Shown here piece after piece: positions 24,199 to 31,781 of a stretch of DNA of 42,456 nucleotides (positions are counted from its first letter, which is position 1; each line of letters opens with the position of its first letter). Made by a program: the position numbers and the translations under genes. The DNA comes from CADCVT01 sp036389485 (lineage in GTDB: Bacteria > Actinomycetota > Thermoleophilia > Solirubrobacterales > Solirubrobacteraceae), in contig DASVPR010000034.1 of the NCBI GenBank assembly GCA_036389485.1, positions 1 through 42,456 of the forward strand, written 5' to 3'. Under the pieces are notes generated by a model. That model was not told the DNA's origin. It did not search any database and worked only from the letters and a program-made list of their open reading frames with translations.

Positions 24199-27165
24199 AT
24201 GCCACCCGCCCGCCGAGCGCTGCTCCTCGCCGTCACCGCCTTGCTCCTACTCGCCGCCGCCCCGGCCGCGGTCGCCGCGCCGTTCACGCACGTCCTCACC
24301 GGAGGGCGGATCACGTCGAGCGGCAGCGGCTCCGGCTCGTGGAACCAGGACGCCGAGCACTTCAAGCGCACCGAGAGCATCGCGGTCAACTGGCACACGG
24401 AGTGGATCAAGAGCGGGATCTACGAGAACTACGGCAACGTCGCGCTCCTCGACGGGGCGTGGGTGGAGGACGAGGCCGACGTCTGGCAGGAGAACGTCGC
24501 CAGCGGCAACAGCTACCAGCGCCAGGAGTGGTACGACCCGAGCGAGGACAAGTGGGAGTGGGACGACCCCGTCACGTGCTCGATCGCGGCGGTCGACCAG
24601 CGCCCCGGCGGCATCCCCCCGCGCCTCGACGAGGCGGGCCACCCGCTGATCGTCACGCCGCTGGGCGGCGGCAACTGGGTCGAGAAGTCGTCGTGCAGCT
24701 CGGGCGACAAGACCGACGCGTTCAACTGGGTCGGCAGCGACATCATGGCCGAGACCCGGCGGAACTTCGCGATGGGCACGAAGCCCTACGACAAGGCGAA
24801 GCACACCCAGGAGTTCTCGTTCCAGCACAGCGGCTGCCCGGACTTCATCTCCGACCGCCCGTGCACCGAGACCTACAGCGGCGGCGGCACGATGACGCTG
24901 GAGTGCGTGCTCTGCGTGACCGAGATGAAGCTCGAGCAGCGCAACCAGCCGGACGGAGGCCTCGTCGAGGTCCCGGCCAAGGGCACGACCGACGGCAACA
25001 CCGTCTGGGTCACGGCGAAGGTCCAGAACAGGTCGAAGTACTCGTTCGAGTCGATGATCCAGTGGCGCGAACGCGTGTCGAAGCGCGTCCTGCTCGAGCC
25101 GATGACCGGCAACGCGCCGGTGAGGTTCCCCGCCAACAGCACCACGACGGTGGTCCTCCAGTGGGACACGAGCGGGTTCGCGTGGGAGGACGGCCACCCG
25201 AAGTCCGATCGCAAGATCGAGCTGATCACGCCGCTCGGCGGCGCGGTGACGGACGTCAAGGTCCTGCCGAAGCCGGTGATCATGGTCCACGGCTGGAAGG
25301 CGGACGCTTCGGGGTGGGCGGACGGCAAGCAGCTGCTGAAGTCGATCCACCCCGAGCTGGCCGACCGCGGCTACGCCGTCGGCGACGACCGGGCGATCGG
25401 CGTCATGAACACGGACCCGCAGTCCGGGAGCTCGATCGCGGTCAACGCGGCGCAGGTTCGGACGTACGTGGAGGACGTGCGCGCCGACCTCGACGCCGAG
25501 CACGTCGAGTTCCTCGTGCACTCCATGGGCGGCCTGATCTCGCGCTGGTACATCCAGGAGCTGATGCCGCAGAGCAAGGACTGGCACCCGGTCGTCAGCC
25601 ACCTGCTGATGCTCGGGACGCCGAACATGGGGTCGCCGTGCGCGGACCTCATGGCGGCGATCGGCGTCGACGGCATCCCGACGCAGCAGCTGCGCCCCGG
25701 CTTCGTCGACGGCGTCATGAACAAGAAGATCCTGCAGCGCCGGAACGTGCCGTTCGCGGTCATGGCCGGCGACTGGGAGGAGCGCACGTGCCAGTCGCCG
25801 CGCCACGGGGACCTGGTCGTCGAGGTCGAGAGCGCGTGGTGGACGATCGAGGACGTCACGAAGACCTACGCCCACCACGTCGAGCTGACGGACATCCCTG
25901 CGATCTACACGTCGTGGGTCAAGCCGCGGATGGCTCTGGATCCCGACGCCGCCGGCAACCCCGGCCAGTACGACCCGGCCTCGCTCGGGAACCTGCGTGC
26001 CGCGGACGCCCCCGTCGCCCGGCGCGCGGAGGAGCCCGAGTCGCCTGCGGCGCAGGTGGCGGAGCGCAAGAAGGTCGACGTCCCCGCGGGCGGCAGCGCC
26101 GAGATCGCGCTGGACGTGACCGACGGCGACGCGCTGGTGGGCATCGCGATGGCGCCGGAGGGCGTCGCGAGCTCGCTTGTCGCGCCGGACGGGACGGTGG
26201 TCGACGCGATCGCCGCGGGGTCGCCGGCGGCGGCGCAGCAGGTGCGCTTCCACCGCGCCGAGTCGCCAGCCCACGGGACGTGGAAGCTGCGTTTGAGTCA
26301 GCCCGGCGGCAGCGAGGCCGTGCCGGTGACGGCCGGGCTCGCGGTCGAGGGCAGCGCGCTGAAGCTCGAGGCGACCGCGGTGCGCTCGGACGACGCCGCC
26401 CCGGTCGCGCTGCGCGCCGCCTTCCGCGACGGCGCGGCCGGCGTCGGCGGCGCGGCGGTCGAGGCGGTGCTGCGCGCCGATGGCGAGGCGGCACGGACGG
26501 TCGTCCTGGAGGAGTCGGGCTCCGGCGTGTACCGCGCCACCGAGGCCCTCCCGGCCGGCGAGTGGTTCGGCGTCGTGTCGGCGGCGTCCGGCGGGCGGAA
26601 GCGCGCCGTCCCGGTGATGGTGACGATCGGCGCGGCCGCGGGCGAGGATCCCGGCGGGCATCCCTCCGACCCCTCCGGTCCCTCCGATCCCACGGATCCC
26701 TTCGTGCCCGCCGACTCGTCGAAGCCTTCGGATCCCTCCGGCGCCGACGGCTCTGCGGGCGGCTCCGGTCCCGGCGGAGCGAGCCGGCCGGGCGTCTCGG
26801 CGCCGGTCCTCGGCGGCGGCGAGGGGTCGACGCCGCCGTCCGCGCGCCGCTCACCGCGCGCCCTGAAGGTCACCGTCAAGCAGCGCCGGGACCGCCGCAA
26901 GCCCTACGCGTTCGCGGTCATCGCGCGGCTGTCGCTTCCGGCCGGCCTGCCCGCCGGGGCCTGCCGCGGCGGCCAGGTCGCGCTCGCGCTGCAGCGCGGC
27001 GGCAGGCCGGTCGCGTCGAAGCGCGCCACGCTCTCCGCGACGTGCACGTTCCGGACGACGATCGCGACGCGCCGGCCCGGCCGGCTCACGCTGCGCGCGG
27101 CGTTCCTCGGGTCGCGCGAGCTGACCGCGCTCAGCGCCCGCGCCGTGAGGGTGCGCGCGGGCTAG
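24199..27165 (+). CDS. Secreted alpha/beta-hydrolase (lipase/PGAP1-like) with C-terminal beta domains
   Basis: 988-residue exported protein. Signal peptide MPPARRALLLAVTALLLLAA...VAA is followed by about 300 residues with several Cys and no recognised domain. The alpha/beta-hydrolase core is at about 355-580: VHGWKADASGW (oxyanion region, His364), the nucleophile elbow VHSMGG (Ser442), MLGTPNMGSPC, the probable acid in HGDLVVEVESAWW and a late AHHVEL His. After it come a beta-rich region, a Ser/Asp/Pro linker (about 815-865) and a final Ig-like domain. GxSxG-type nucleophile and order of motifs point to a lipase/esterase of the PGAP1/triacylglycerol lipase type. The substrate is unknown, and the N-terminal third may be a binding domain. 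Confidence 0.85.
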   Translation: MPPARRALLLAVTALLLLAAAPAAVAAPFTHVLTGGRITSSGSGSGSWNQDAEHFKRTESIAVNWHTEWIKSGIYENYGNVALLDGAWVEDEADVWQENVASGNSYQRQEWYDPSEDKWEWDDPVTCSIAAVDQRPGGIPPRLDEAGHPLIVTPLGGGNWVEKSSCSSGDKTDAFNWVGSDIMAETRRNFAMGTKPYDKAKHTQEFSFQHSGCPDFISDRPCTETYSGGGTMTLECVLCVTEMKLEQRNQPDGGLVEVPAKGTTDGNTVWVTAKVQNRSKYSFESMIQWRERVSKRVLLEPMTGNAPVRFPANSTTTVVLQWDTSGFAWEDGHPKSDRKIELITPLGGAVTDVKVLPKPVIMVHGWKADASGWADGKQLLKSIHPELADRGYAVGDDRAIGVMNTDPQSGSSIAVNAAQVRTYVEDVRADLDAEHVEFLVHSMGGLISRWYIQELMPQSKDWHPVVSHLLMLGTPNMGSPCADLMAAIGVDGIPTQQLRPGFVDGVMNKKILQRRNVPFAVMAGDWEERTCQSPRHGDLVVEVESAWWTIEDVTKTYAHHVELTDIPAIYTSWVKPRMALDPDAAGNPGQYDPASLGNLRAADAPVARRAEEPESPAAQVAERKKVDVPAGGSAEIALDVTDGDALVGIAMAPEGVASSLVAPDGTVVDAIAAGSPAAAQQVRFHRAESPAHGTWKLRLSQPGGSEAVPVTAGLAVEGSALKLEATAVRSDDAAPVALRAAFRDGAAGVGGAAVEAVLRADGEAARTVVLEESGSGVYRATEALPAGEWFGVVSAASGGRKRAVPVMVTIGAAAGEDPGGHPSDPSGPSDPTDPFVPADSSKPSDPSGADGSAGGSGPGGASRPGVSAPVLGGGEGSTPPSARRSPRALKVTVKQRRDRRKPYAFAVIARLSLPAGLPAGACRGGQVALALQRGGRPVASKRATLSATCTFRTTIATRRPGRLTLRAAFLGSRELTALSARAVRVRAG
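26646..26800 (+). repeat. Low-complexity Ser/Asp/Pro/Gly linker repeats
   Basis: Short degenerate repeats of the type TCCGAYCCC encode a DPSGPSDPTD-like linker in the hydrolase. It is a flexible or stalk-like spacer between the catalytic part and the C-terminal domain. Such tracts can expand and contract by slippage. Confidence 0.6.
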
Positions 27166-27166
27166 G

Positions 27167-27211
27167 TTGACAGGCGCGCGGAATATTCATGACAATGGCC
27201 TGGTCATGAAT
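27167..27211 (+). promoter_or_regulatory. TetR promoter and overlapping operator
   Basis: A consensus -35 box TTGACA (27167-27172) is followed 18 bases later by GACAAT (27191-27196), a -10-like hexamer. A perfect 9-bp inverted repeat ATTCATGAC-N9-GTCATGAAT (27185-27211) covers the -10, the start point and the ATG at 27206. This is the layout expected for an autorepressed TetR gene and its coupled glycosyltransferase. The strong -35 box stands out in GC-rich surroundings. Confidence 0.75.
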
Positions 27212-27805
27212 GTCGCGGCGCCCAAGCGGCCGTACACGATGCGGGCGCGGGCCGAGGCGGCGCAGCGGCTCTCCGAGCGGCTGACCGACGCGGCCGTCGC
27301 GCTGTGGCTCGAGCGCTCGTACGACGAGATCACGCTCCAGCAGGTGGCGGACCGCGCCGGCGTGTCGCTGTCGACGGTCGTGCGCCGGTTCGGCTCGAAG
27401 GAGGGGATGCTCGAGGCGATCGTCGCCGCCTTCGGCACGCAGGAGGTTGCGCTGCGCGAGAGCGTCGCGACCGGCGACGTCGAGGCGGCGGTCCACGAGC
27501 TCGTCGCCGCCTACGAGCGCGGCGGTGACGCCGTGATCCGCAACATCGCGCTCGAGGAGCGCGTCCCGGCGATGGCGGCGTGGGTCCAGCGAGGGCGGCG
27601 GCGGCATCGCGAGTGGGTCGCCCGCGTGTTCGCCGAGTGGCTCCCGGCGCGCGACGACCGCGACTACCGGCGGCGCCGGTCGCAGTTCATCGTCGCCACC
27701 GACCTCTACACCTGGAAGATCCTGCGCCGCGACCAGGGCCTCAGCCGCCGGCAGACCGAGCTGGCGATGCGCGAGCTGATCGAGGCTCTCGTTCAAGGGG
27801 CATGA
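27206..27805 (+). CDS. TetR-family regulator of the glycosyltransferase operon
   Basis: 199-residue transcriptional repressor. The N-terminal helix-turn-helix is visible as ERSYDEITLQQVADRAGVSLSTVVRRFGSKEGMLEAI; the rest is a helical ligand-binding domain with no recognised family beyond TetR. The ATG at 27206 is chosen rather than the TTG at 27167, because that TTG is the start of the TTGACA promoter box. The ATG lies in the right arm of the operator palindrome, so the message is nearly leaderless. It overlaps the MGT gene as ATGA (27802-27805), so one transcript should carry both; the inducer may be the compound that MGT glycosylates. Confidence 0.9.
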   Translation: MNVAAPKRPYTMRARAEAAQRLSERLTDAAVALWLERSYDEITLQQVADRAGVSLSTVVRRFGSKEGMLEAIVAAFGTQEVALRESVATGDVEAAVHELVAAYERGGDAVIRNIALEERVPAMAAWVQRGRRRHREWVARVFAEWLPARDDRDYRRRRSQFIVATDLYTWKILRRDQGLSRRQTELAMRELIEALVQGA

Positions 27806-29064
27806 CGCGCTTCCTGGCGTACACGTCGCCGGCGCGCGGCCACCTGTTCCCGATCGTCGCGACGCTGCTCGAGCTGCGGGCACGAGGGCACGAGGTGGCG
27901 GTCCGGACGCTGGCGTCCGAGGTCGGGCGCATGCGCGAGCTGGGGTTCGCGGCGGCGCCGATCGCTCGCGAGATCGAGGACCTGCCGTTCGACGACTGGA
28001 AGGCCCGCACGCCGATCGGCGCGAACAAGCGCGTCGCGGCGCGGATGGCCGCGCGCGCCGAGCACGAGCTGCGCGACCTGCCCGCTGCGATCGAAGCCGA
28101 GCGGCCGGACGCGCTGCTCGTCGACATCAGCACGATGGGCGCGGCCACCGTCGCCGAGGCCGGACCGCTCCCGTGGGCGCAGTGGACGCCGTACTTCACG
28201 CCGGTCGCCTCGGGGGACGCGCCGCCGTTCGGCCTTGGGCTGCACCCGCGGCACGACCGCATCGGGCGGCTGCGCGACGCGGTCGTGAGGAGGGTCGCCC
28301 TGAGCGGCCCCGAGAGGCTGGCGCGCCGGAGCCTGAACGAGCTGCGGCCGCGGCTCGGGCTGCCGCCGGTCGCGAGCGGGTTCGACCACTGGGCCGCCGC
28401 CCCGCTGCACCTGTACTTCACGGCCGAGCCGTTCGAGTACCCGCGCAGCGACTGGCCGGCGTCGTTCCGGCTCGTCGGGCCCGGCCTCTGGGAGCCGCCG
28501 GCCGACCCGCCGGCGTGGCTCGGCGAGATCCGCCGGCCGCTCGTGCTCGTGACGCTCTCGACCGAGTTCCAGGACGACGGCAAGCTGGCCCGCGTCGCGC
28601 TGGAGGCGCTCGCGGGGGACGAGTACGACGTCGTCGTGACCACCGGCAGCGTCGACGCCTCGTCGCTCGACGTCCCCGCCAACGCGCGCGTCGAGCGGTT
28701 CCTGCCGCACGGCCCGCTCGTCGAGCGCGCGGCGTGCGTCGTCTGCCACGGCGGGATGGGGATCACGCAGAAGGCGCTCGCCGCGGGCGTCCCGGTCTGC
28801 GTCGTCCCGTTCGGCCGCGACCAGCTCGAGGTGGCCGGGCACGTGACCTGGTGCGACGCCGGAGTCCGCCTCGCGTCGGAGCGCCTGAGCGCCGAGCGGC
28901 TGCGCGCCGCGGTGCGCCGCGCGATCGGCAAGCGCGCCGGCGCGGAGCGGGTCGCTCAGGGCTTCGCGGCGGCGGGCGGCGCACGCGCCGCGGCGGGCGC
29001 CCTCGAGCGACTCGTGTCCAAGGCCACGGACGGCGCGCCGGCGGCGGCTTACCATGGGAGGTGA
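27802..29064 (+). CDS. MGT-type glycosyltransferase (GT1)
   Basis: 420-residue GT-B fold enzyme of the UGT/macrolide glycosyltransferase group, which transfers sugar from a nucleotide donor to small hydrophobic acceptors. The N-terminal MTRFLAYTSPARGHLFPIVA is the acceptor-side Rossmann start with the catalytic-His position (GHLFP). The C-terminal donor site is seen in VCHGGMGITQKALAAGVPV and VVPFGRDQLE. AAGGGG-like AAGGGG is just before the ATG, and the start overlaps the tetR stop. The TetR partner suggests induced inactivation or tailoring of a foreign or endogenous compound, an inference. It could also glycosylate a lipid or pigment. Confidence 0.9.
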   Translation: MTRFLAYTSPARGHLFPIVATLLELRARGHEVAVRTLASEVGRMRELGFAAAPIAREIEDLPFDDWKARTPIGANKRVAARMAARAEHELRDLPAAIEAERPDALLVDISTMGAATVAEAGPLPWAQWTPYFTPVASGDAPPFGLGLHPRHDRIGRLRDAVVRRVALSGPERLARRSLNELRPRLGLPPVASGFDHWAAAPLHLYFTAEPFEYPRSDWPASFRLVGPGLWEPPADPPAWLGEIRRPLVLVTLSTEFQDDGKLARVALEALAGDEYDVVVTTGSVDASSLDVPANARVERFLPHGPLVERAACVVCHGGMGITQKALAAGVPVCVVPFGRDQLEVAGHVTWCDAGVRLASERLSAERLRAAVRRAIGKRAGAERVAQGFAAAGGARAAAGALERLVSKATDGAPAAAYHGR

Positions 29065-30365
29065 TGCCGCAGTCCAACGAAGAGCGCGCGGCCCGCGCGA
29101 AGCAGCGGGCGTTCCTGATCGCCGTCCTCGACGAGGGCGAGGATCTCTCAGAGCTGCGCGAGCTGCTGCGGACGGGCGGCGTGGCCGTCGTGGGGCAGGC
29201 GGTCCAGCACCGCGACCGGCCGCATCCGAACACGTACCTCGGGCCCGGCAAGGTCGAGGAGATCAAAGCCGAGCTGAAGGCCGCCGACGCGAACCTCGTC
29301 GCCTGCAACGACGAGCTGACCCCGCGGCAGGAGCGGACGCTGGAGAAGGAGCTCGGCGTGCCGGTCATCGACCGGACGGCGATCATCCTCGACATCTTCG
29401 CCGACCACGCGGCGACGGCCGAGGGCAAGCTGCAGGTCGAGCTGGCGCAGCTGCAGTACAACCTCGCGCGCCTTCGCGGGCTGTGGACGCACCTCGACTC
29501 GCTGGCCGGCGGCATCGGCGCGGCGGGCGGCGGCGCCGCGACGCGCGGCCCCGGCGAGCGCCAGATCGAGATCGACCGCCGCCTGGCGCGCGACCGCATC
29601 TCCTCGCTGCGGCGCCGGCTCGGGGACGTCGCGGCGTCGCGCGCGGTGATGCGCGCCGAGCGCGAGCGGGGGCACCTGCCGCAGGTCGCGCTCGCGGGCT
29701 ACACGAACGCCGGGAAGTCGACGCTGCTCAACGCGCTGACGGGCGCGCACGTGGGCGTGCGCGACCGGCTGTTCCACACGCTCGACCCGTCGACCCGCAG
29801 CGCGCGGCTCAGCGGGCGGCAGTTCCTCTTCACCGACACGGTCGGGTTCATCCGCAAGCTCCCGCACCAGCTGGTCGAGGCGTTCGGGGCGACGCTCGAG
29901 GAGACGCGCCTCGCCGACCTCATCCTGCACGTCGTCGACGCTTCGCAGGACGAGGACGAGATGCTCGCGATGATCCGCGCCGTCGAGGACGTCCTCGAGG
30001 AGATCGGCGCGGTCGACCGCCCGCGCGTGCTCGTGCTCAACAAGGCCGACCTGCTGTCGGACGAGCGCCGGCGCGAGCTGGGGCACCGCCACCCGGACGG
30101 CGTGCTCGTGAGCGCCGTGACCGGCGAGGGCGTCGACGCGCTGGGGGACCGCATCGAGTCCGAGTTCGAGCGCACGCTGAAGCCGATGGAGCTGCTGCTG
30201 CCGTACGCCGAGGGCGGCCGGCTCGCCGAGCTGCACGACGTCGCCGGAGAGCTCGACCGCGAGGACACGCCCGAAGGCGTCCTCATCCGCGCGAACGTCC
30301 CCGCCGGCGTCGCCGAGCGCTTCGCGCAGTTCGCCACGAGCGGCAACGGCGCGCGGGCGGAGTAG
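29064..30365 (+). CDS. hflX: Ribosome-associated GTPase HflX
   Basis: GTPase that binds the 50S subunit and splits or rescues stalled 70S ribosomes, especially in stress. The 433 residues have the HflX N-terminal domain (NTYLGPGKVEEIKAEL, NDELTPRQERTLEKEL, VIDRTAIILDIFADHA), a Gly-rich linker with TRGPGERQIEIDRR, then the G domain: GYTNAGKST (G1, Lys218), the G2 Thr region, DTVGFIRKLP (G3), NKADL (G4), and a C-terminal domain. The ATG at 29064 shares its A with the MGT stop and follows GGGAGG by 2 bases. TACCAT (29050-29055) 8 bases upstream may also give an internal promoter. Confidence 0.95.
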   Translation: MPQSNEERAARAKQRAFLIAVLDEGEDLSELRELLRTGGVAVVGQAVQHRDRPHPNTYLGPGKVEEIKAELKAADANLVACNDELTPRQERTLEKELGVPVIDRTAIILDIFADHAATAEGKLQVELAQLQYNLARLRGLWTHLDSLAGGIGAAGGGAATRGPGERQIEIDRRLARDRISSLRRRLGDVAASRAVMRAERERGHLPQVALAGYTNAGKSTLLNALTGAHVGVRDRLFHTLDPSTRSARLSGRQFLFTDTVGFIRKLPHQLVEAFGATLEETRLADLILHVVDASQDEDEMLAMIRAVEDVLEEIGAVDRPRVLVLNKADLLSDERRRELGHRHPDGVLVSAVTGEGVDALGDRIESEFERTLKPMELLLPYAEGGRLAELHDVAGELDREDTPEGVLIRANVPAGVAERFAQFATSGNGARAE

Positions 30366-30417
30366 GCGCTCCCAAACGGCGCCCCCGCGGCCACCTCGCT
30401 GCCACACTTCGCCCGCG

Positions 30418-31005
30418 ATGGGGGCGCTTGCGTGGAGAGCGCGTGCGGGAGCGATGCTGCTCGTCGGGGCCATCGGCGTCCATCAGCTCGTCTACGGGCT
30501 GGCGGGCGTCGTGCCGGACGAGCACGTGCACGCCTACCTGAGCTGGCTGACGCCGGCGCTCTTCGGCCTGCTCTTCGCGGTCGCGGGCGAGCTGGTCGCG
30601 CGCGTGTCTCGCGTCCACCGGCGGGCCGCTGCGCCGGCTCCTCGCGCTCGCGTCCTCTGGCCGTTCCTCTCGGCGCTGCTGATCGCGATCTTCGCGGCGC
30701 AGGAGGCCGCGGAGGCGCTGAGCGTGCCGGGCGGCGAGCACGGCCACGCGCTGCACGAGCTGGTCGTCGGGCACGGGCTGTGGATCGTCGTGCCGGTGTC
30801 GCTGGTCGTCGGCGCGGTCCTCGCGCTCGCGCTGCGCGGCGCGGCCGCCGTCGAGGCGTGGTGCCTGCGGATCGAGCCCGCGCGGCCCTGCGCGCCGAAG
30901 CCGTACGTCGAGCGCCGCCGGGCGCCGATCGCCGTCGCGCGCGCGCCGCGCGACCTCCTCGGCCGGCACCTCGCCGGTCGCGCTCCTCCGTCCGTCGTCG
31001 GCTAG
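30418..31005 (+). CDS. Four-helix membrane protein, His-containing
   Basis: 195-residue integral membrane protein without a family I can name. Four hydrophobic helices are visible: about 10-30, 42-60, 80-98 and 115-138. The loops contain several His (DEHVHAY and GEHGHALHELVVGHG). The C-terminal tail of about 55 residues is basic and cytoplasmic by the positive-inside rule. Placement directly upstream of the copper-type genes ycnI and copCD, together with the His-rich loops, makes a metal-related role possible but unproven. The start ATG has no ribosome site; CACACT lies 9 bases upstream. Confidence 0.7.
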   Translation: MGALAWRARAGAMLLVGAIGVHQLVYGLAGVVPDEHVHAYLSWLTPALFGLLFAVAGELVARVSRVHRRAAAPAPRARVLWPFLSALLIAIFAAQEAAEALSVPGGEHGHALHELVVGHGLWIVVPVSLVVGAVLALALRGAAAVEAWCLRIEPARPCAPKPYVERRRAPIAVARAPRDLLGRHLAGRAPPSVVG

Positions 31006-31034
31006 TCCGGGCGGCCTCGCGCCGCCACCGGTCA

Positions 31035-31082
31035 GGCGGGCGCGCTCTGTGTGCCCGCCGCGCGTGCGTTCGCGCACGCGCG
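31035..31082 (+). terminator. Two consecutive stem-loops before ycnI
   Basis: Hairpin 1 pairs GGCGGGC (31035-31041) with GCCCGCC (31053-31059) around an 11-base loop. Hairpin 2 pairs CGCGCGTGCG (31059-31068) with CGCACGCGCG (31073-31082) around TTCG. They share base 31059 and lie between the membrane-protein stop and the ycnI ribosome site. They may terminate upstream transcription or form a structured ycnI leader; no T-run follows. Confidence 0.5.
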
Positions 31083-31115
31083 CTTCGACGACGACATCCG
31101 AAGGAGGCAGTTCCG

Positions 31116-31781
31116 ATGAAGGCCCGACATCTCGCGGGGGCGGCCGCGGCGCTGGTGTTCGCCGCGCCCGCGCAGGCCCACGTGACCCTGCAGCCGCAGG
31201 AGGCGCCCGCCGGCGGCTTCACGCGGCTCGACGTGCGCGTCCCCAACGAGCGCGACAAGGCCGGCACGACGAAGGTGCAGGTGCAGTTCCCGCCCGGCTT
31301 CGCTTCGGTCAGCACCGAGCCGAAGCCCGGCTGGACGATGAGCGTGAAGACGCGCAACGCGAAGGAGCCGATCGAGCAGTTCGGCGAGACGGTCACGGAG
31401 GAGGTCGACACCGTCACGTTCACCGCGGCGAAGGGCGCGGCGATCGAGCCGGGGCAGTTCCTCGACTTCGGGCTCTCCCTCGCGACGCCCGACAAGCCCG
31501 GCACCAGCCTGACGTTCAAGGCGCTCCAGACGTACAGCAACGGCGAGGTGGTGCGTTGGATCGGCCCGCCGGACGCGGACGAGCCCGCCCCGCAGGTCGC
31601 ACTCGTCGCCGTGGACGAGGACGACGGCGCGAGCGCGCCGAGCGCCCCCGCCGCGGAGGACGACGAGGAGGACGAGGGCGCGTCGACCGGGCTCGTGGTC
31701 GCGGCGCTGATCCTCGGCGGCCTCGGCCTCGTCGCGGGCGTGGCGGGGTTCATGGCGGCGCGGCGGCCGAGGACGGCGTGA
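31116..31781 (+). CDS. ycnI: YcnI-like copper-associated membrane-anchored protein (DUF1775)
   Basis: 221-residue protein with an N-terminal Sec signal (MKARHLAGAAAALVFAAPAQA) and a mature sequence that begins HVTLQPQEAPAGGF. In YcnI the N-terminal His (here His21) binds copper. The central beta domain (VRVPNERDKAGTTKVQVQFP, EPGQFLDFGLSL) matches DUF1775, and a single C-terminal membrane helix follows an acidic linker (DEDDGAS...EDDEEDEG). AAGGAGG ends 8 bases before the ATG, a strong ribosome site. The stop overlaps the start of copCD as GTGA, so the two are one operon, as in other bacteria where YcnI and CopC/CopD proteins handle periplasmic or surface copper. Confidence 0.9.
   Translation: MKARHLAGAAAALVFAAPAQAHVTLQPQEAPAGGFTRLDVRVPNERDKAGTTKVQVQFPPGFASVSTEPKPGWTMSVKTRNAKEPIEQFGETVTEEVDTVTFTAAKGAAIEPGQFLDFGLSLATPDKPGTSLTFKALQTYSNGEVVRWIGPPDADEPAPQVALVAVDEDDGASAPSAPAAEDDEEDEGASTGLVVAALILGGLGLVAGVAGFMAARRPRTA

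Noticed and set aside
19629..24410. Open frame of nearly 1600 codons on the minus strand
   Set aside because: Antisense or out-of-frame shadow of the RTX and neighbouring genes; composition is Arg/Ala-rich and no domain is recognisable.
27167..27205. TetR start at the TTG at 27167
   Set aside because: That TTG is the first half of a TTGACA promoter box, and the operator lies before the ATG at 27206.
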